The notes: a model not told the origin generated them from the sequence alone. A stretch of DNA of 39,165 bases from Planctomycetota bacterium (GCA_021325115.1 JAJPHU010000078.1:1-39165); one strand, 5' to 3'. Positions 24,197 through 32,706 are shown, counted from the first letter of the stretch. Numbers and translations are program-made.

Positions 24197-25180
24197 ATGG
24201 GGCCGATCACCGCGAACGACAATCCGGCGATGATCGACCTGCGCAACCTGTCCCGTTGGTATGGCCGCTTCCAGGCGCTGCGCGAGGTAAGCTTTCAGCT
24301 GGCGCCCGGCCGGGTCGGTCTGCTTGGTCCCAACGGCGCCGGCAAATCGACATTGCTCAAAATCTTGCTCGGACTGCTGCCGCCCTCATCGGGCAGCGGG
24401 CGCGTCCTGGGACATGTCCTCGGCGAAGACAGCGCCGCCCTGCGCCGTACCATCGGCTATATGCCGGAGTCTGACGCTCTTGTTCCTGGCCTGCGCGGAG
24501 CCGAGTATGTCGCCTTGGCCGGCGAATTGTACGGCATGCCGCGCCGCGAGGCCCAGCGCCGCGCTCACGAAGTCCTCACCTATCTGGAGTTGGAAGAGGC
24601 CCGCTATCGCCGGCTTGAGGAATATTCCACCGGCATGAAACAGCGTCTCAAACTGGCACAGGCGCTGGTCCACGATCCGCCAATGTTGCTGCTCGATGAG
24701 CCGACCAGCGGTCTCGACCCGGCCGGCCGCGAGGCCATGCTGCGTCTGCTCTTGACCTTGGGCCGCGAACACGGCAAAGCCATGCTCTTGTCCACGCATC
24801 TGCTCGGCGATGTCGAGTGTGTTTGCGATACGGTGCTGATCTTGCATCAGGGCCGGCTGCTGTTGCAAGGCAGCGTTGCCGAATTGTGCCGCCGCCGTCA
24901 CGACCGTTACCGTTTGCAAATTCAGGGCGATGCAACTACCTTCCGTGAGGAGTTACGTCTTGAAGGCGTGCGCATCCTTCACGACAATGGACGGGGCGAG
25001 CTGCGCGTGGTCGTGCCGCCAGGTTGGGCGACTCGTACCTTCTTCGCACTGGCCGACAACCATCGCCTCCTGCTGCGCGGAATACAGCCGGACGATGAGG
25101 ACCTGGAAGAGTTGTTTCATCGCGTCTTGAACGAGGAGGGGCGTCATGGGCGAGAGTCGGAACCAGGCCGCGACGCCTGA
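24197..25180 (+). CDS. ABC transporter ATP-binding protein 1
   Basis: The start ATG 24197 has GAGGAG 9 bases upstream; a longer frame from 24134 runs through repeat DNA and is unlikely. The product has 327 residues. Walker A is GPNGAGKST (44-52), the signature YSTGMKQRLKLAQAL lies near 143 and Walker B LLLDEPTSGLDP near 167, followed by a stirrup-like C-terminal extension. The order matches the CcmA/NatA/YtrB class of two-component exporters. It overlaps the next permease gene by 35 bases, so the two form one unit. Substrate unknown. Confidence 0.9.
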   Translation: MGPITANDNPAMIDLRNLSRWYGRFQALREVSFQLAPGRVGLLGPNGAGKSTLLKILLGLLPPSSGSGRVLGHVLGEDSAALRRTIGYMPESDALVPGLRGAEYVALAGELYGMPRREAQRRAHEVLTYLELEEARYRRLEEYSTGMKQRLKLAQALVHDPPMLLLDEPTSGLDPAGREAMLRLLLTLGREHGKAMLLSTHLLGDVECVCDTVLILHQGRLLLQGSVAELCRRRHDRYRLQIQGDATTFREELRLEGVRILHDNGRGELRVVVPPGWATRTFFALADNHRLLLRGIQPDDEDLEELFHRVLNEEGRHGRESEPGRDA

Positions 25181-26102
25181 GCTTTTACACTATCGACCGT
25201 GGCGCGGCGCTTTTCGTCCTCCCATCGCCAGCGTTTGGCCGATTGCGCGCGTGGCGCTGATGAGCCTGTTCCGAAAATGGATGTTTTGGGTCATTTATGT
25301 CCTTGGCTTGCTCATTTTCCTGCTGTTTTTCTTTGGCCAATATCTGCTGTCCTGGGCGCAGACACAGGCGGGGGAGACCGAGGTGCAGCTGGGCGGCTGG
25401 GGACGCACGAATCCGCGCCAGCTGATTCAGCTATTCCGCGGCCTGCTCAAGTTGGACGGCGGCCCCCAAACGTATCACAATTTCTTTTCCTATCAGGGCT
25501 ACATCGTTATGATCGTCTTGGCCCTGGCCGGCTCCATCCTCATTGGCAATGATCTGCGCTTTGGCAGTCTGCCCTTTTACCTGTCTAAACCGCTGTCACG
25601 TTGGCATTACTTACTCGGCAAGGGATTGGCCGTGGCCGTGTTCATCAATTTGATGACGACGGTTCCGGCCCTTCTTCTGTACGCGCAGTGGGGCTTGCTG
25701 GAGTCATGGGATTATTTCTACGAGCGATTCGATCTTTTATTGGGTATTCTTGGCTACGGTGCGGTACTGACGGTGACCTTGACGCTACTATTGTTGGCAA
25801 CGGCGACATGGCTGCGGCGGACGGTGCCGCTCATTATGACCTGGACGACACTGTTTTTCTTCTTTCGTCTGTTGGCGTCGGCGCTGGTCGATGGTCTACG
25901 CTTCAGCCCGCGTTGGCGGTTGATTGACTTGTGGAACAGTACCTCGCTGATTGGCCGCACCTGTCTGGGCGTCCCGCCACGGCCGATGGCTTTTGCAAAT
26001 CAACCCCCGTGGCATGAAGCCGCCCTGATTCTGGGAGGAGTGAGCCTGCTATGCCTGATCTACTTGATTCGCCGGATTCAGGCCGTGGAGATCGTCCGCT
26101 GA
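25146..26102 (+). CDS. ABC transporter permease 1
   Basis: A 318-residue polytopic membrane protein with about six hydrophobic helices (WMFWVIYVLGLLIFLLFFFGQYLL, IVMIVLALAGSILIGNDL, VFINLMTTVPALLLYA and others). The block GSILIGNDLRFGSLPFYLSKPLSRWHYLLGKGLAV is typical of ABC-2 permeases. It starts inside the end of ATPase 1 and its end overlaps the start of ATPase 2 by 52 bases. No solute-binding protein is encoded nearby, which suggests an exporter or membrane-maintenance role. Confidence 0.85.
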   Translation: MGESRNQAATPELLHYRPWRGAFRPPIASVWPIARVALMSLFRKWMFWVIYVLGLLIFLLFFFGQYLLSWAQTQAGETEVQLGGWGRTNPRQLIQLFRGLLKLDGGPQTYHNFFSYQGYIVMIVLALAGSILIGNDLRFGSLPFYLSKPLSRWHYLLGKGLAVAVFINLMTTVPALLLYAQWGLLESWDYFYERFDLLLGILGYGAVLTVTLTLLLLATATWLRRTVPLIMTWTTLFFFFRLLASALVDGLRFSPRWRLIDLWNSTSLIGRTCLGVPPRPMAFANQPPWHEAALILGGVSLLCLIYLIRRIQAVEIVR

Positions 26103-27154
26103 CCGCCGGTTTGGATTTATCGTTTCATGAAACGATAAATCCAAACCACTCTCTAACCGTCGCGGCTCCGACGGCGGCGCCGCTCTTGTTATGCCAGCGC
26201 GTCTCCAAATGGTATGGTCCAGTCATCGGGGTCAACCAGGTGACCCTGGAATTGCGTTCGGGCATCACAGGGCTGGTCGGCGCCAATGGGGCCGGCAAAA
26301 GCACGCTCCTGCGTTTGATCACAGGACACCTGCGGCCGGATCTCGGCTGCATCCAGGTGCGCGGCTGGGACGCTTGGAGCACCGAGGCGCGGCAGCACGT
26401 CGGCTATTGTCCGGAAACGGATGCTTTCTACGAGGAGATGTCGGGACGGCAGTTTGTCGAGTCGATGGCGCGGCTATGCGGCTATTCACGCCGCGAAGCC
26501 CGCAAGCGCACCGAAGCCGTCCTGGAGCGCGTCGGCATGGCCGGCCGGGCCGAACGCCGCCTGCGCGGCTATTCCAAAGGAATGCGGCAACGCATCAAAC
26601 TGGCCCAGGCGCTCTTGCACGATCCCGAGCTGCTTGTCCTTGACGAACCGCTCAGCGGCATTGATCCAGTGGGCCGTTGGGAGTTTATTCGGCTATTCCG
26701 CGATTTGGCCGCTCTGGGCAAATGCTTGCTCATTTCCAGTCATGAATTGGAAGAACTGGAAAAGCTGACCGATCACATCGCCATCATGGCGCACGGCCGC
26801 ATTGCCGCTGTTGGCACCGTGGCCCAGATCCGTGACCGCCTTGACAATCACCCGCTGTTGATTCGCATCGATGTCCGAGGGCATTCCCACGCAGAACATG
26901 GGAATGAGAGAGAAGCACGCCGGTTGGCAGCGGCGCTGTTGAAACTGCGCGATGTGGTCGGCGTCGAGTTGCTGGATAGTCCGCCCGATGAGTCCGTCGA
27001 TCCGGTATTGGTGCGGGCGCGGAACCCGCAACGTTTCTTCCAGGAATTGACGCACCTGGTACTCGAAGAATGGTACGAAATCGCCCGCCTGGAGACGCTC
27101 GACGATTCAACACAGGCTGTGCTCGGCTATCTGCTGCGTGGCTGCTCCGCATAA
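26051..27154 (+). CDS. ABC transporter ATP-binding protein 2
   Basis: The ATG at 26051 has a strong GGGAGGAG 9 bases upstream inside the permease gene, giving 367 residues. Walker A is GANGAGKST (about 77-85), signature YSKGMRQRIKLAQAL near 173 and Walker B LVLDEPLSGIDP near 195. Residues 1-45 are unlike other ATPases and partly encoded by a perfect 40-bp palindrome (26108-26147). A second short palindrome (26882-26906) is translated as GHSHAEHGNE near residue 277. The ABC fold is intact at both insertions. A later TTG start (near 26186) would skip the palindrome, but lacks the good binding site. Confidence 0.88.
   Translation: MPDLLDSPDSGRGDRPLTAGLDLSFHETINPNHSLTVAAPTAAPLLLCQRVSKWYGPVIGVNQVTLELRSGITGLVGANGAGKSTLLRLITGHLRPDLGCIQVRGWDAWSTEARQHVGYCPETDAFYEEMSGRQFVESMARLCGYSRREARKRTEAVLERVGMAGRAERRLRGYSKGMRQRIKLAQALLHDPELLVLDEPLSGIDPVGRWEFIRLFRDLAALGKCLLISSHELEELEKLTDHIAIMAHGRIAAVGTVAQIRDRLDNHPLLIRIDVRGHSHAEHGNEREARRLAAALLKLRDVVGVELLDSPPDESVDPVLVRARNPQRFFQELTHLVLEEWYEIARLETLDDSTQAVLGYLLRGCSA
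26108..26147. repeat. Perfect 40-bp palindrome in ABC ATPase 2 gene
   Basis: The 20-base left half GGTTTGGATTTATCGTTTCA is followed without spacer by its exact reverse complement. It is AT-richer than its surroundings. It lies just after the upstream permease stop (26102) but inside the next reading frame. Confidence 0.95.
26882..26906. repeat. Short TTCCCA palindrome inside ABC ATPase 2
   Basis: CATTCCCA (26882-26889) and TGGGAATG (26899-26906) are exact inverted arms, a member of the family also seen near 22518 and 24158. It is in frame in the C-terminal extension of the ATPase. Confidence 0.75.
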
Positions 27155-27164
27155 CAAGGAAGCA

Positions 27165-27263
27165 CCAAGAACGCCAAGATTGGACAAGAGAGCAATCATC
27201 CATGTATCAATCGATTTTCTTCTTCTGTTTCCTCTTTTCTCTGTCTTTCCTCGGCGTTCTTGG
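27165..27263. repeat. CCAAGAACGCC inverted repeat spanning the permease 2 start
   Basis: CCAAGAACGCC (27165-27175) is the exact reverse complement of GGCGTTCTTGG (27253-27263), and similar bases continue outward. The right arm encodes the FLGVLGVLAVR segment at the permease N-terminus. Confidence 0.8.
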
Positions 27264-28206
27264 CGTCTTGGCGGTTCGTCGTGCCGGTTTGTCCCAAACG
27301 CGGGCCTGGTGCTATCTGGTATGGCTTAGTTGGCAGCGGCAGGCGCGGGCGTCGCAGATGGTGTGGATCGCTGTCGGTTTGCTGGCGTTTGCCGTGGCGC
27401 TGGTGGCCATCTTCACGGCGATGGGCGCCTGGAGCATGCACTATTGGCGCTGGCCGTACCGCCAGGGGCCGACCTTCTTGCAATGGGCCGATGAAATTCA
27501 AATCGTCATGAGCGTGCGCGACAGCTCAGCTAGTGGACAAGGAGTGCAGGCGGCGCTGGCGGCAGCAGTGCGCGGCATCGTCGAGCATTCCGGCTTCGCT
27601 ATATTCTCACATTGGGGAGTGTTTTTGTTGTTTTTGAGCTTTTTATTGCCCTTGTTCAATTTGAGTTTTGCTACCGAGGCGCTGGGCGGCGAGCGTGAGA
27701 GCAATAGTTTGATCTGGCTTTTGAGCCGGCCTCTGCCGCGTCCGGCGATCTATCTGGGCAAATTCGTCGCCCTGTTACCGTGGACGCTGGGATTGAACCT
27801 GGGGGGCTTCGGCTTATTGTGTTTGGCGGGTGGCCAACCGGGATGGCTGGCTTTTCGGTTGTATTGGCCAGCGGTGTTGGCGGCGACGTTGGCGTTCTCG
27901 TCGCTGTTTTATCTCATGGGCGCATGGTTCCGCCGGCCGGCCGTGGCCGCCATCGTTTACGCATTCTTTCTGGAAGTAATCTTGGGCAACATGCCCGGTT
28001 ATATGAAGCGCATCAGCATCGGTTTCTATACGCGCTGTATGATGTTCGATGCCGCCAGCGCTTTCGGCATTCAGCCGGAGCGGCCGGACATTTTTCTGCC
28101 CGTAGAGGGAACGACCGCCTTGGCCGTGCTGCTTGGCCTGACAATTGCTCTTTTAGGGATCGGTACTGTGATTTTTTCGCGCACGCAGTATCAAGAAATT
28201 GTGTGA
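27202..28206 (+). CDS. ABC transporter permease 2
   Basis: A 334-residue membrane protein, about six helices. The core GVFLLFLSFLLPLFNLSFATEALGGERESNSLIWLLSRPLPRPAIYLGKFVALLPW is typical of ABC-2 permeases and parallels the equivalent block of permease 1. ATG 27202 lies 47 bases after ATPase 2. The first 25 residues (MYQSIFFFCFLFSLSFLGVLGVLAVR) are encoded by a T-rich tract and the right arm of an inverted repeat, so this first hydrophobic segment may be repeat-derived rather than native; no Shine-Dalgarno sequence stands out before 27202. A start further in cannot be excluded. Confidence 0.8.
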   Translation: MYQSIFFFCFLFSLSFLGVLGVLAVRRAGLSQTRAWCYLVWLSWQRQARASQMVWIAVGLLAFAVALVAIFTAMGAWSMHYWRWPYRQGPTFLQWADEIQIVMSVRDSSASGQGVQAALAAAVRGIVEHSGFAIFSHWGVFLLFLSFLLPLFNLSFATEALGGERESNSLIWLLSRPLPRPAIYLGKFVALLPWTLGLNLGGFGLLCLAGGQPGWLAFRLYWPAVLAATLAFSSLFYLMGAWFRRPAVAAIVYAFFLEVILGNMPGYMKRISIGFYTRCMMFDAASAFGIQPERPDIFLPVEGTTALAVLLGLTIALLGIGTVIFSRTQYQEIV

Positions 28207-28221
28207 TGCAGGAGCCAAATC

Positions 28222-28926
28222 ATGCACCAACCATCTCTCACGGATGAACTGCGGAAATCGCCGCTTCACGGCTTCCAGGGCGACCGCGGCGCACCGCCGC
28301 CGCCACGCTCTGGGCCGTCGGCATTGACCATCGCCGTCAGCCGCGAAGCCGGTGCGCGTGGCGGCACCATCGCCCGTCGTGTCGGACGCAAGCTCGGCTG
28401 GCAAGTCTACGATCAAGAATTACTCGAATATATGGCTCAGGAAGCCGTCGTCAGCCAAGGCGTGTTGGATACGCCACCGACCACTCCCGCCAATTGGATC
28501 GAGGCACGCCTGCAACAGTTGCTTCGCGATAAGGCGCTGAGCGAACATCCGACCATCGTGAACCTGGCCCGTGTGGTGCTAGCGCTAGCAGCGCAAGGGC
28601 AGGTAGTGCTGATCGGCCGCGGTGCCGGCTGTATCTTGCCGCGCGAAACCACGTTGGCGGTTCGCATCATTGCTCCTCTGCACGAACGCATCGCCTACAT
28701 GAGTCAATGGCTGCGTCTGCCTATCGAAGAAGCGACAGAGCGCGTCCGTCTGCGCGACGAGCGCCGCCGCGAATTCGTGGCCAACAACTTCCACTGCGAT
28801 CCCAACGAAGTACATAATTACGATCTGGTCCTCAATTCGAGTCTGCTGGGCGAGGACGTGTGCGCGGAATTGATAGTCCAGGCCGCCCGCGCTCGGGCCG
28901 CGCAGTTGGTCCTGTCGCCTTCGTAG
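28222..28926 (+). CDS. Cytidylate kinase-like family protein
   Basis: A 234-residue protein with GCAGGAG before ATG 28222. Residues 34-70 read LTIAVSREAGARGGTIARRVGRKLGWQVYDQELL, the cytidylate kinase-like (AAK_33 type) start in which the P-loop region is SREAGARGG; ELIGRGAGCILP and VRIIAPLHERIAYM follow as in this family. True CMP kinases have GxxGSGKG, so nucleotide specificity is uncertain. It follows permease 2 by 16 bases and may be co-transcribed, but a functional link to the transporters is not evident. Confidence 0.75.
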   Translation: MHQPSLTDELRKSPLHGFQGDRGAPPPPRSGPSALTIAVSREAGARGGTIARRVGRKLGWQVYDQELLEYMAQEAVVSQGVLDTPPTTPANWIEARLQQLLRDKALSEHPTIVNLARVVLALAAQGQVVLIGRGAGCILPRETTLAVRIIAPLHERIAYMSQWLRLPIEEATERVRLRDERRREFVANNFHCDPNEVHNYDLVLNSSLLGEDVCAELIVQAARARAAQLVLSPS

Positions 28927-28927
28927 C

Positions 28928-28981
28928 TTAGCTGCGGCGGGGAGCGGAGTGCCATCGCGCTCCGCTCCCCGCCGCAGCTAA
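28928..28981. terminator. 21-bp-arm palindrome after the kinase gene, terminator-like
   Basis: The 21-base arm at 28928-28948 (TTAGCTGCGGCGGGG..) pairs perfectly with 28961-28981 around a 12-base loop, two bases after the stop. The stem is very GC-rich, but no T tract follows, so it may be a repeat element that doubles as a terminator. Confidence 0.5.
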
Positions 28982-28991
28982 CCAGACGCCG

Positions 28992-29019
28992 TTGCAACCC
29001 GTCCATCTCTTCTTATAAT
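28992..29019 (+). promoter_or_regulatory. Candidate promoter of ffh
   Basis: TTGCAA (28992-28997) and a perfect TATAAT (29014-29019) are 16 bases apart, about 130 bases before ffh. The leader between them and ffh contains a long palindrome. Confidence 0.5.
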
Positions 29020-29047
29020 TTAAGATGGTGACGCGGTTCCCAAACTC

Positions 29048-29108
29048 GGAGCGGGGGGCGTAAGCCCCTTGAGACGCGCCTGTCTCGGGGGTTTGCGCCC
29101 CCCGCTCC
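29048..29108. repeat. Palindrome in the ffh leader
   Basis: GGAGCGGGGGGCG (29048-29060) pairs exactly with CGCCCCCCGCTCC (29096-29108); AAGCCCC/GGGGGTTT and GAGAC/GTCTC pair inside. It would be present at the 5' end of the ffh mRNA if the promoter above is right. Confidence 0.8.
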
Positions 29109-29150
29109 AAATTTTCTCCTCTTCACCCCCCGAAGAGGAGAGGTGAAATT

Positions 29151-30602
29151 ATGTTTGAAGGCATTCAACGCAATCTCGGCGAGGCCCTGAAACGGCTGCG
29201 CGGCCGCGGACGCATCACGGAAGCCAACATCCATGATGCCATGCAGGAAGTCCGTAGGGCTTTGCTCGACGCCGACGTCAACTATACGGTCGCCAACGAT
29301 TTTGTCACGCGCGTCAAAGAGCGCGCCATCGGCCAGCAAGTGCTGCGCACCCTCGACCCCAGCGAGCAGATTTTCAAGATCGTCTACGATGAGTTGGTCG
29401 CTCTCATGGGGCCAGTCGATACCAGCATCCACTTCGCCAAGGACCGGCCCACGGTCCTGATGCTCTGCGGTCTGCAGGGCCAAGGCAAAACAACCACAGC
29501 TGGCAAGCTGGCTCTGATGCTGCGCGAGCGTGGCCGCAAGCCGTTGATGGTCGCTGCCGACTTGCAGCGCCCTGCCGCCGTCGATCAACTCAAAGTCTTG
29601 GGCGAACAGATTGGCGTGCCGGTCTACAGCGAAGCGCCGCCTGCCAACCCTGTCGAAGTCTGCCGCCGCTCTCTCGACTATGCCAAGAAAAACCTCCTCG
29701 ATACCATCATTCTCGACACCGCCGGCCGGCTGCATGTCGACGAAATGCCGATGGATGAGCTGCGGCAGATCGATCGACAATGCCGGCCCGATCAGGTCTA
29801 TTTCGTCTGTGATGCCATGACCGGCCAGGACGCCGTCAACAGCGCCAAAGCGTTCAACGAAGCGCTCGATCTGAATGGCGTCATCCTCACCAAGATGGAC
29901 GGCGATGCCCGCGGCGGCGCCGCGTTGTCGATCAAGTCTGTAGCCCAGGTGCCGATCAAGTTCATCGGCGTCGGCGAAAAACTCGATCGGCTGGAAGAGT
30001 TTCGACCCGAAGGCATGGCCCAGCGCATTCTCGGCCAAGGCGACATCATGGACCTGGTGCGCCGGGTCGCCGACGTGCAGGCCAAGCTGACGGAAGAGGA
30101 GCGACTGGAGCAGCAGCGCAAGCTGGAGAAGGGAGATTTTACGCTCGACGATTTTCGCAAACAATTCGAGCAACTCAAGAAGATGGGGCCGCTGAAGGAA
30201 CTGCTCGGCAGCATGCCCGGCATGAGTGAAATGATTCCCGAAGGCGAGGAGCCGGAAGCCGCCTTCAAGCGCATCCAGGGCATGATCGATTCAATGACCA
30301 AGGCGGAACGGCGCAATCCGGACATTATTGATATCAGCCGTCGCCGTCGCATCGCCGCCGGCAGTGGCACTGAACCGCACGAAATCAAGCAGTTCCTCGC
30401 TCAGTTCGAGGCGGTGCGGACGATCATGCGTAAGATGGCTACCATGAGCATCTGGGAGCGCATCAAGATGGTGACGGGCATGAGCAAAATGGGCGCGTTC
30501 CAGCCAGGAGCGAAGCTATTTGCTAAAAAAGGGGACACGGGACATCGCAAGAGTCCCAAAGAACGCGCCAAGGAGCGCAAGAATAAACGCAAGAGAAGGT
30601 AG
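29151..30602 (+). CDS. ffh: Signal recognition particle protein Ffh
   Basis: SRP54 GTPase, 483 residues, which with 4.5S RNA recognises signal sequences and targets ribosomes to FtsY at the membrane. The N domain (1-95) is followed by the G domain: GLQGQGKTT (107-115), DLQRPAAVDQL, DTAGR (189-193), TKMDGDARGG (247-256), then the M domain from about 300 with GSMPGM and a basic C-terminal tail ending PKERAKERKNKRKRR. GAGGAGAGGTG precedes ATG 29151. The ffh-rpsP-trmD-rplS order is a conserved bacterial arrangement. Confidence 0.97.
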   Translation: MFEGIQRNLGEALKRLRGRGRITEANIHDAMQEVRRALLDADVNYTVANDFVTRVKERAIGQQVLRTLDPSEQIFKIVYDELVALMGPVDTSIHFAKDRPTVLMLCGLQGQGKTTTAGKLALMLRERGRKPLMVAADLQRPAAVDQLKVLGEQIGVPVYSEAPPANPVEVCRRSLDYAKKNLLDTIILDTAGRLHVDEMPMDELRQIDRQCRPDQVYFVCDAMTGQDAVNSAKAFNEALDLNGVILTKMDGDARGGAALSIKSVAQVPIKFIGVGEKLDRLEEFRPEGMAQRILGQGDIMDLVRRVADVQAKLTEEERLEQQRKLEKGDFTLDDFRKQFEQLKKMGPLKELLGSMPGMSEMIPEGEEPEAAFKRIQGMIDSMTKAERRNPDIIDISRRRRIAAGSGTEPHEIKQFLAQFEAVRTIMRKMATMSIWERIKMVTGMSKMGAFQPGAKLFAKKGDTGHRKSPKERAKERKNKRKRR

Positions 30603-30607
30603 CGTAT

Positions 30608-30676
30608 TTTTGGCGAGGGAGTGTGTGAACGCCCTGGTGACTTCCGCCAGAGTGTTCACCCACCCCCTCGCCAAAA
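30608..30676. repeat. Palindrome between ffh and rpsP
   Basis: TTTTGGCGAGGG (30608-30619) pairs with CCCTCGCCAAAA (30665-30676), and GTGTGTGAAC pairs with GTTCACCCAC inside. It could attenuate or separate ffh from the ribosomal genes. Confidence 0.75.
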
Positions 30677-30699
30677 TTCACTGATTGAAAGGGAGAACC

Positions 30700-30999
30700 G
30701 TGGCAGTTCGTATTCGCATGAAGCTGATGGGACGCAAGCATCGTCCTTATTATCGCATCGTGGCCATCGACGCACGCCAGCCGCGCGATGGCCGCGTCAT
30801 CGAGGAGCTTGGCTCCTACGATCCGATGGTCAAAAACACCGAGGAACGTGTGAAGCTGAATCTCGAGCGCGTTGATTACTGGACTCGTGTGGGCGCACAG
30901 CCGTCGGAAAACGTGGCGGTGCTGGTCAAGAAATACCGCAAGAAGATACAAACGCAGGCGACGGCCGCTGCCCAGACGCCGCCGGCGCCGACTGCCTGA
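30700..30999 (+). CDS. rpsP: 30S ribosomal protein S16
   Basis: bS16, 99 residues, binds 16S rRNA early in 30S assembly. The GTG start at 30700 follows GGGAG and gives MAVRIRMKLMGRKHRPYYRIVAIDARQPRDGRVIEELGSYDP, the family start; an upstream TTG would add five residues unlike S16. The C-terminal tail (QTQATAAAQTPPAPTA) is Ala/Pro-rich and longer than the minimal 80-residue form. trmD starts 5 bases later. Confidence 0.96.
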   Translation: MAVRIRMKLMGRKHRPYYRIVAIDARQPRDGRVIEELGSYDPMVKNTEERVKLNLERVDYWTRVGAQPSENVAVLVKKYRKKIQTQATAAAQTPPAPTA

Positions 31000-31004
31000 T
31001 TGCC

Positions 31005-31712
31005 ATGCGCTTCGATGTGTTGACCCTGTTTCCGGAGATTTTCCAGGGCTATCTGACGCAGAGCATCCTGAAGCTGGCGATTCAGAAAGGGCTGGTCCAG
31101 ATTCACCTGTGGAACATCCGCGATTGGGCCAAGGGCAAGCACAGAAGCGTTGATGATCGTCCTTTCGGCGGCGGTCCTGGCATGGTACTGATGCCGGGGC
31201 CGGTGTTCGATGCTGTCGAAGCAGTTCGCGCACAAACTGAGGAACCAGGCTTACTGGTCCTGTTGACGCCGAGCGGCGAACGGCTGCGGCAAGCGTTGGT
31301 AAAAGAGCTAGCGCAACAACGGCGGCTCTTGTTATTGTGTGGCCGCTATGAGGGCTTTGATGAGCGTATCCGCCTGGGACTGCGGCCGCGCGAAATATCG
31401 ATCGGTGACTACGTTTGTAATGGCGGCGAAGTGCCGGCCATGGTGGTGATTGATACCGTGGTGCGTTACGTGCCCGGTGTGCTGGGCGATCCACAGAGCT
31501 TGGCCGAGGAGTCGCACAACGCTCCGGGCCGGCTGGAATATCCGCAGTACACGCGGCCGCGCGTCTTTCGCGGCATGGCTGTGCCGGACGTACTACTCAG
31601 CGGCGATCATGGCGCTGTGGCTCGGTGGCGCCAGGAGCAATCGCTGCTCCGCAGCCGCCCCCTGGAAGAAAGCAAACAAACTTCCGAGATTGAAAGAAGG
31701 GAAAAGTCATGA
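31005..31712 (+). CDS. trmD: tRNA (guanine37-N1)-methyltransferase TrmD
   Basis: A SPOUT-fold methyltransferase of 235 residues that makes m1G37 in tRNAs reading C/G-starting codons. Family blocks: [72 protein letters not shown] (the trefoil-knot S-adenosylmethionine site), [23 protein letters not shown]. Its stop overlaps the rplS ATG (ATGA), so translation is coupled. rimM, which often sits between rpsP and trmD, is absent. Confidence 0.97.
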   Translation: MRFDVLTLFPEIFQGYLTQSILKLAIQKGLVQIHLWNIRDWAKGKHRSVDDRPFGGGPGMVLMPGPVFDAVEAVRAQTEEPGLLVLLTPSGERLRQALVKELAQQRRLLLLCGRYEGFDERIRLGLRPREISIGDYVCNGGEVPAMVVIDTVVRYVPGVLGDPQSLAEESHNAPGRLEYPQYTRPRVFRGMAVPDVLLSGDHGAVARWRQEQSLLRSRPLEESKQTSEIERREKS

Positions 31713-32122
31713 AGAATCGCTTGATCGCTCTGGTAGAGGAGAGCGCTCTTAAAAAAGAAATACCGCACTTCGAAGTTGGCGATACGGTAGACGTACACCA
31801 ACGCATTCTCGAAGGGCAGAAGGAGCGCATTCAAATTTTCAACGGCGTGGTCATCGCGCGGCGCGGCGAAGGCATGCGCGAGATGTTCACGGTTCGCCGC
31901 ATTGTGCAGGGCGAGGGCGTGGAACGACAGTTCCCGCTGCACTCGCCGAAGATTGCCAAGATCGAGGTGAAGCGTACTGGCCGAGTCCGCCGGGCCAAGC
32001 TGTACTATCTGCGCGAGCGCGTCGGCAAAGCCACGCGCCTGCGCGAGCGCAAGAGCAAATCCGGCGGCAACGGCGCGGTGGGCAAAAAAGCTGCGAAGTC
32101 TGCAGAGCAGCAGGCATCGTGA
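31709..32122 (+). CDS. rplS: 50S ribosomal protein L19
   Basis: bL19, 137 residues, at the 30S-50S interface. Family core: [99 protein letters not shown] precedes the ATG. The C-terminal tail after residue 112 is Lys/Gly/Ala-rich ([23 protein letters not shown]), longer than the E. coli protein (115 residues). Confidence 0.97.
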   Translation: MKNRLIALVEESALKKEIPHFEVGDTVDVHQRILEGQKERIQIFNGVVIARRGEGMREMFTVRRIVQGEGVERQFPLHSPKIAKIEVKRTGRVRRAKLYYLRERVGKATRLRERKSKSGGNGAVGKKAAKSAEQQAS

Positions 32123-32135
32123 TCGTTCCCAAAAA

Positions 32136-32288
32136 CTTAACCCCACAGTCACCCGAGAACACGGAGCCAAACACAGAAAAGTAAACATCGAAGAAAGAAA
32201 CAAGCACGTATAAATGACCCTTGTATCGGTTTTTCTTTCCTCTTTTTCGGTGTTTTTCTCTGTGTTCTCTATGACTCTGTGGTTAGCT
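32136..32288. repeat. Inverted repeat of the ACCACAGAG/AACACAGAG family, copy 3
   Basis: CTTAACCCCACAGTCACCCGAGAACACGGAG (starting 32136) is partly complementary to CTCTGTGTTCTCTATGACTCTGTGGTTAGC (ending near 32287). More diverged than copies 2 and 4. It fills the rplS-yraN gap. Confidence 0.65.
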
Positions 32289-32307
32289 CTTCTCCAAGGA
32301 GGGCGTT

Positions 32308-32703
32308 ATGAAACCGTGGTGGCGGCGTTGGTTCGGCACACGTTCCGAGCGCGCCGCCGCTCGCTTTCTGCGCCGCCTGGGCTATCGCATCCTGGCCCGC
32401 AACTATGTCTGTCCTCACGGCGAGTTGGATCTCATCGCTGTGGACGGTCGCTGCCTCGTTTTTGTCGAAGTACGCTCGACCGGTAGCGACGATACCGAGC
32501 GTCCTGCGGCTTCGGTGGATGAAGCCAAGCAACGCCGTCTGACGCGCCTGGCCCTGTATTATTTGCAAGAGCACCACTTGCTTGATTACGCCGCACGTTT
32601 CGACGTGCTAGCCCTCAGTTGGCCGAAAGGACAACGCCAACCATGCATCGTCCATTACCGTCAAGCCTTCGAGGCAGTCGGCCGTTTCCAGATGTACCAC
32701 TGA
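32308..32703 (+). CDS. yraN: YraN/UPF0102 family endonuclease-like protein
   Basis: A 131-residue protein with CAAGGAGG upstream of ATG 32308. It has the family layout: RSERAAARFLRRLGYRILARNYVCPHGELDLIAVDGRCLVFVEVRS (E39-D41 and E54-x-R PD-(D/E)XK-like acidic residues), then VDEAKQRRLTRLALYYLQEH and RFDVLAL. YraN proteins have a nuclease-like fold with uncertain function. In many bacteria they lie near rplS-rnhB, and this neighbourhood fits. Confidence 0.9.
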   Translation: MKPWWRRWFGTRSERAAARFLRRLGYRILARNYVCPHGELDLIAVDGRCLVFVEVRSTGSDDTERPAASVDEAKQRRLTRLALYYLQEHHLLDYAARFDVLALSWPKGQRQPCIVHYRQAFEAVGRFQMYH

Positions 32704-32706
32704 AAA

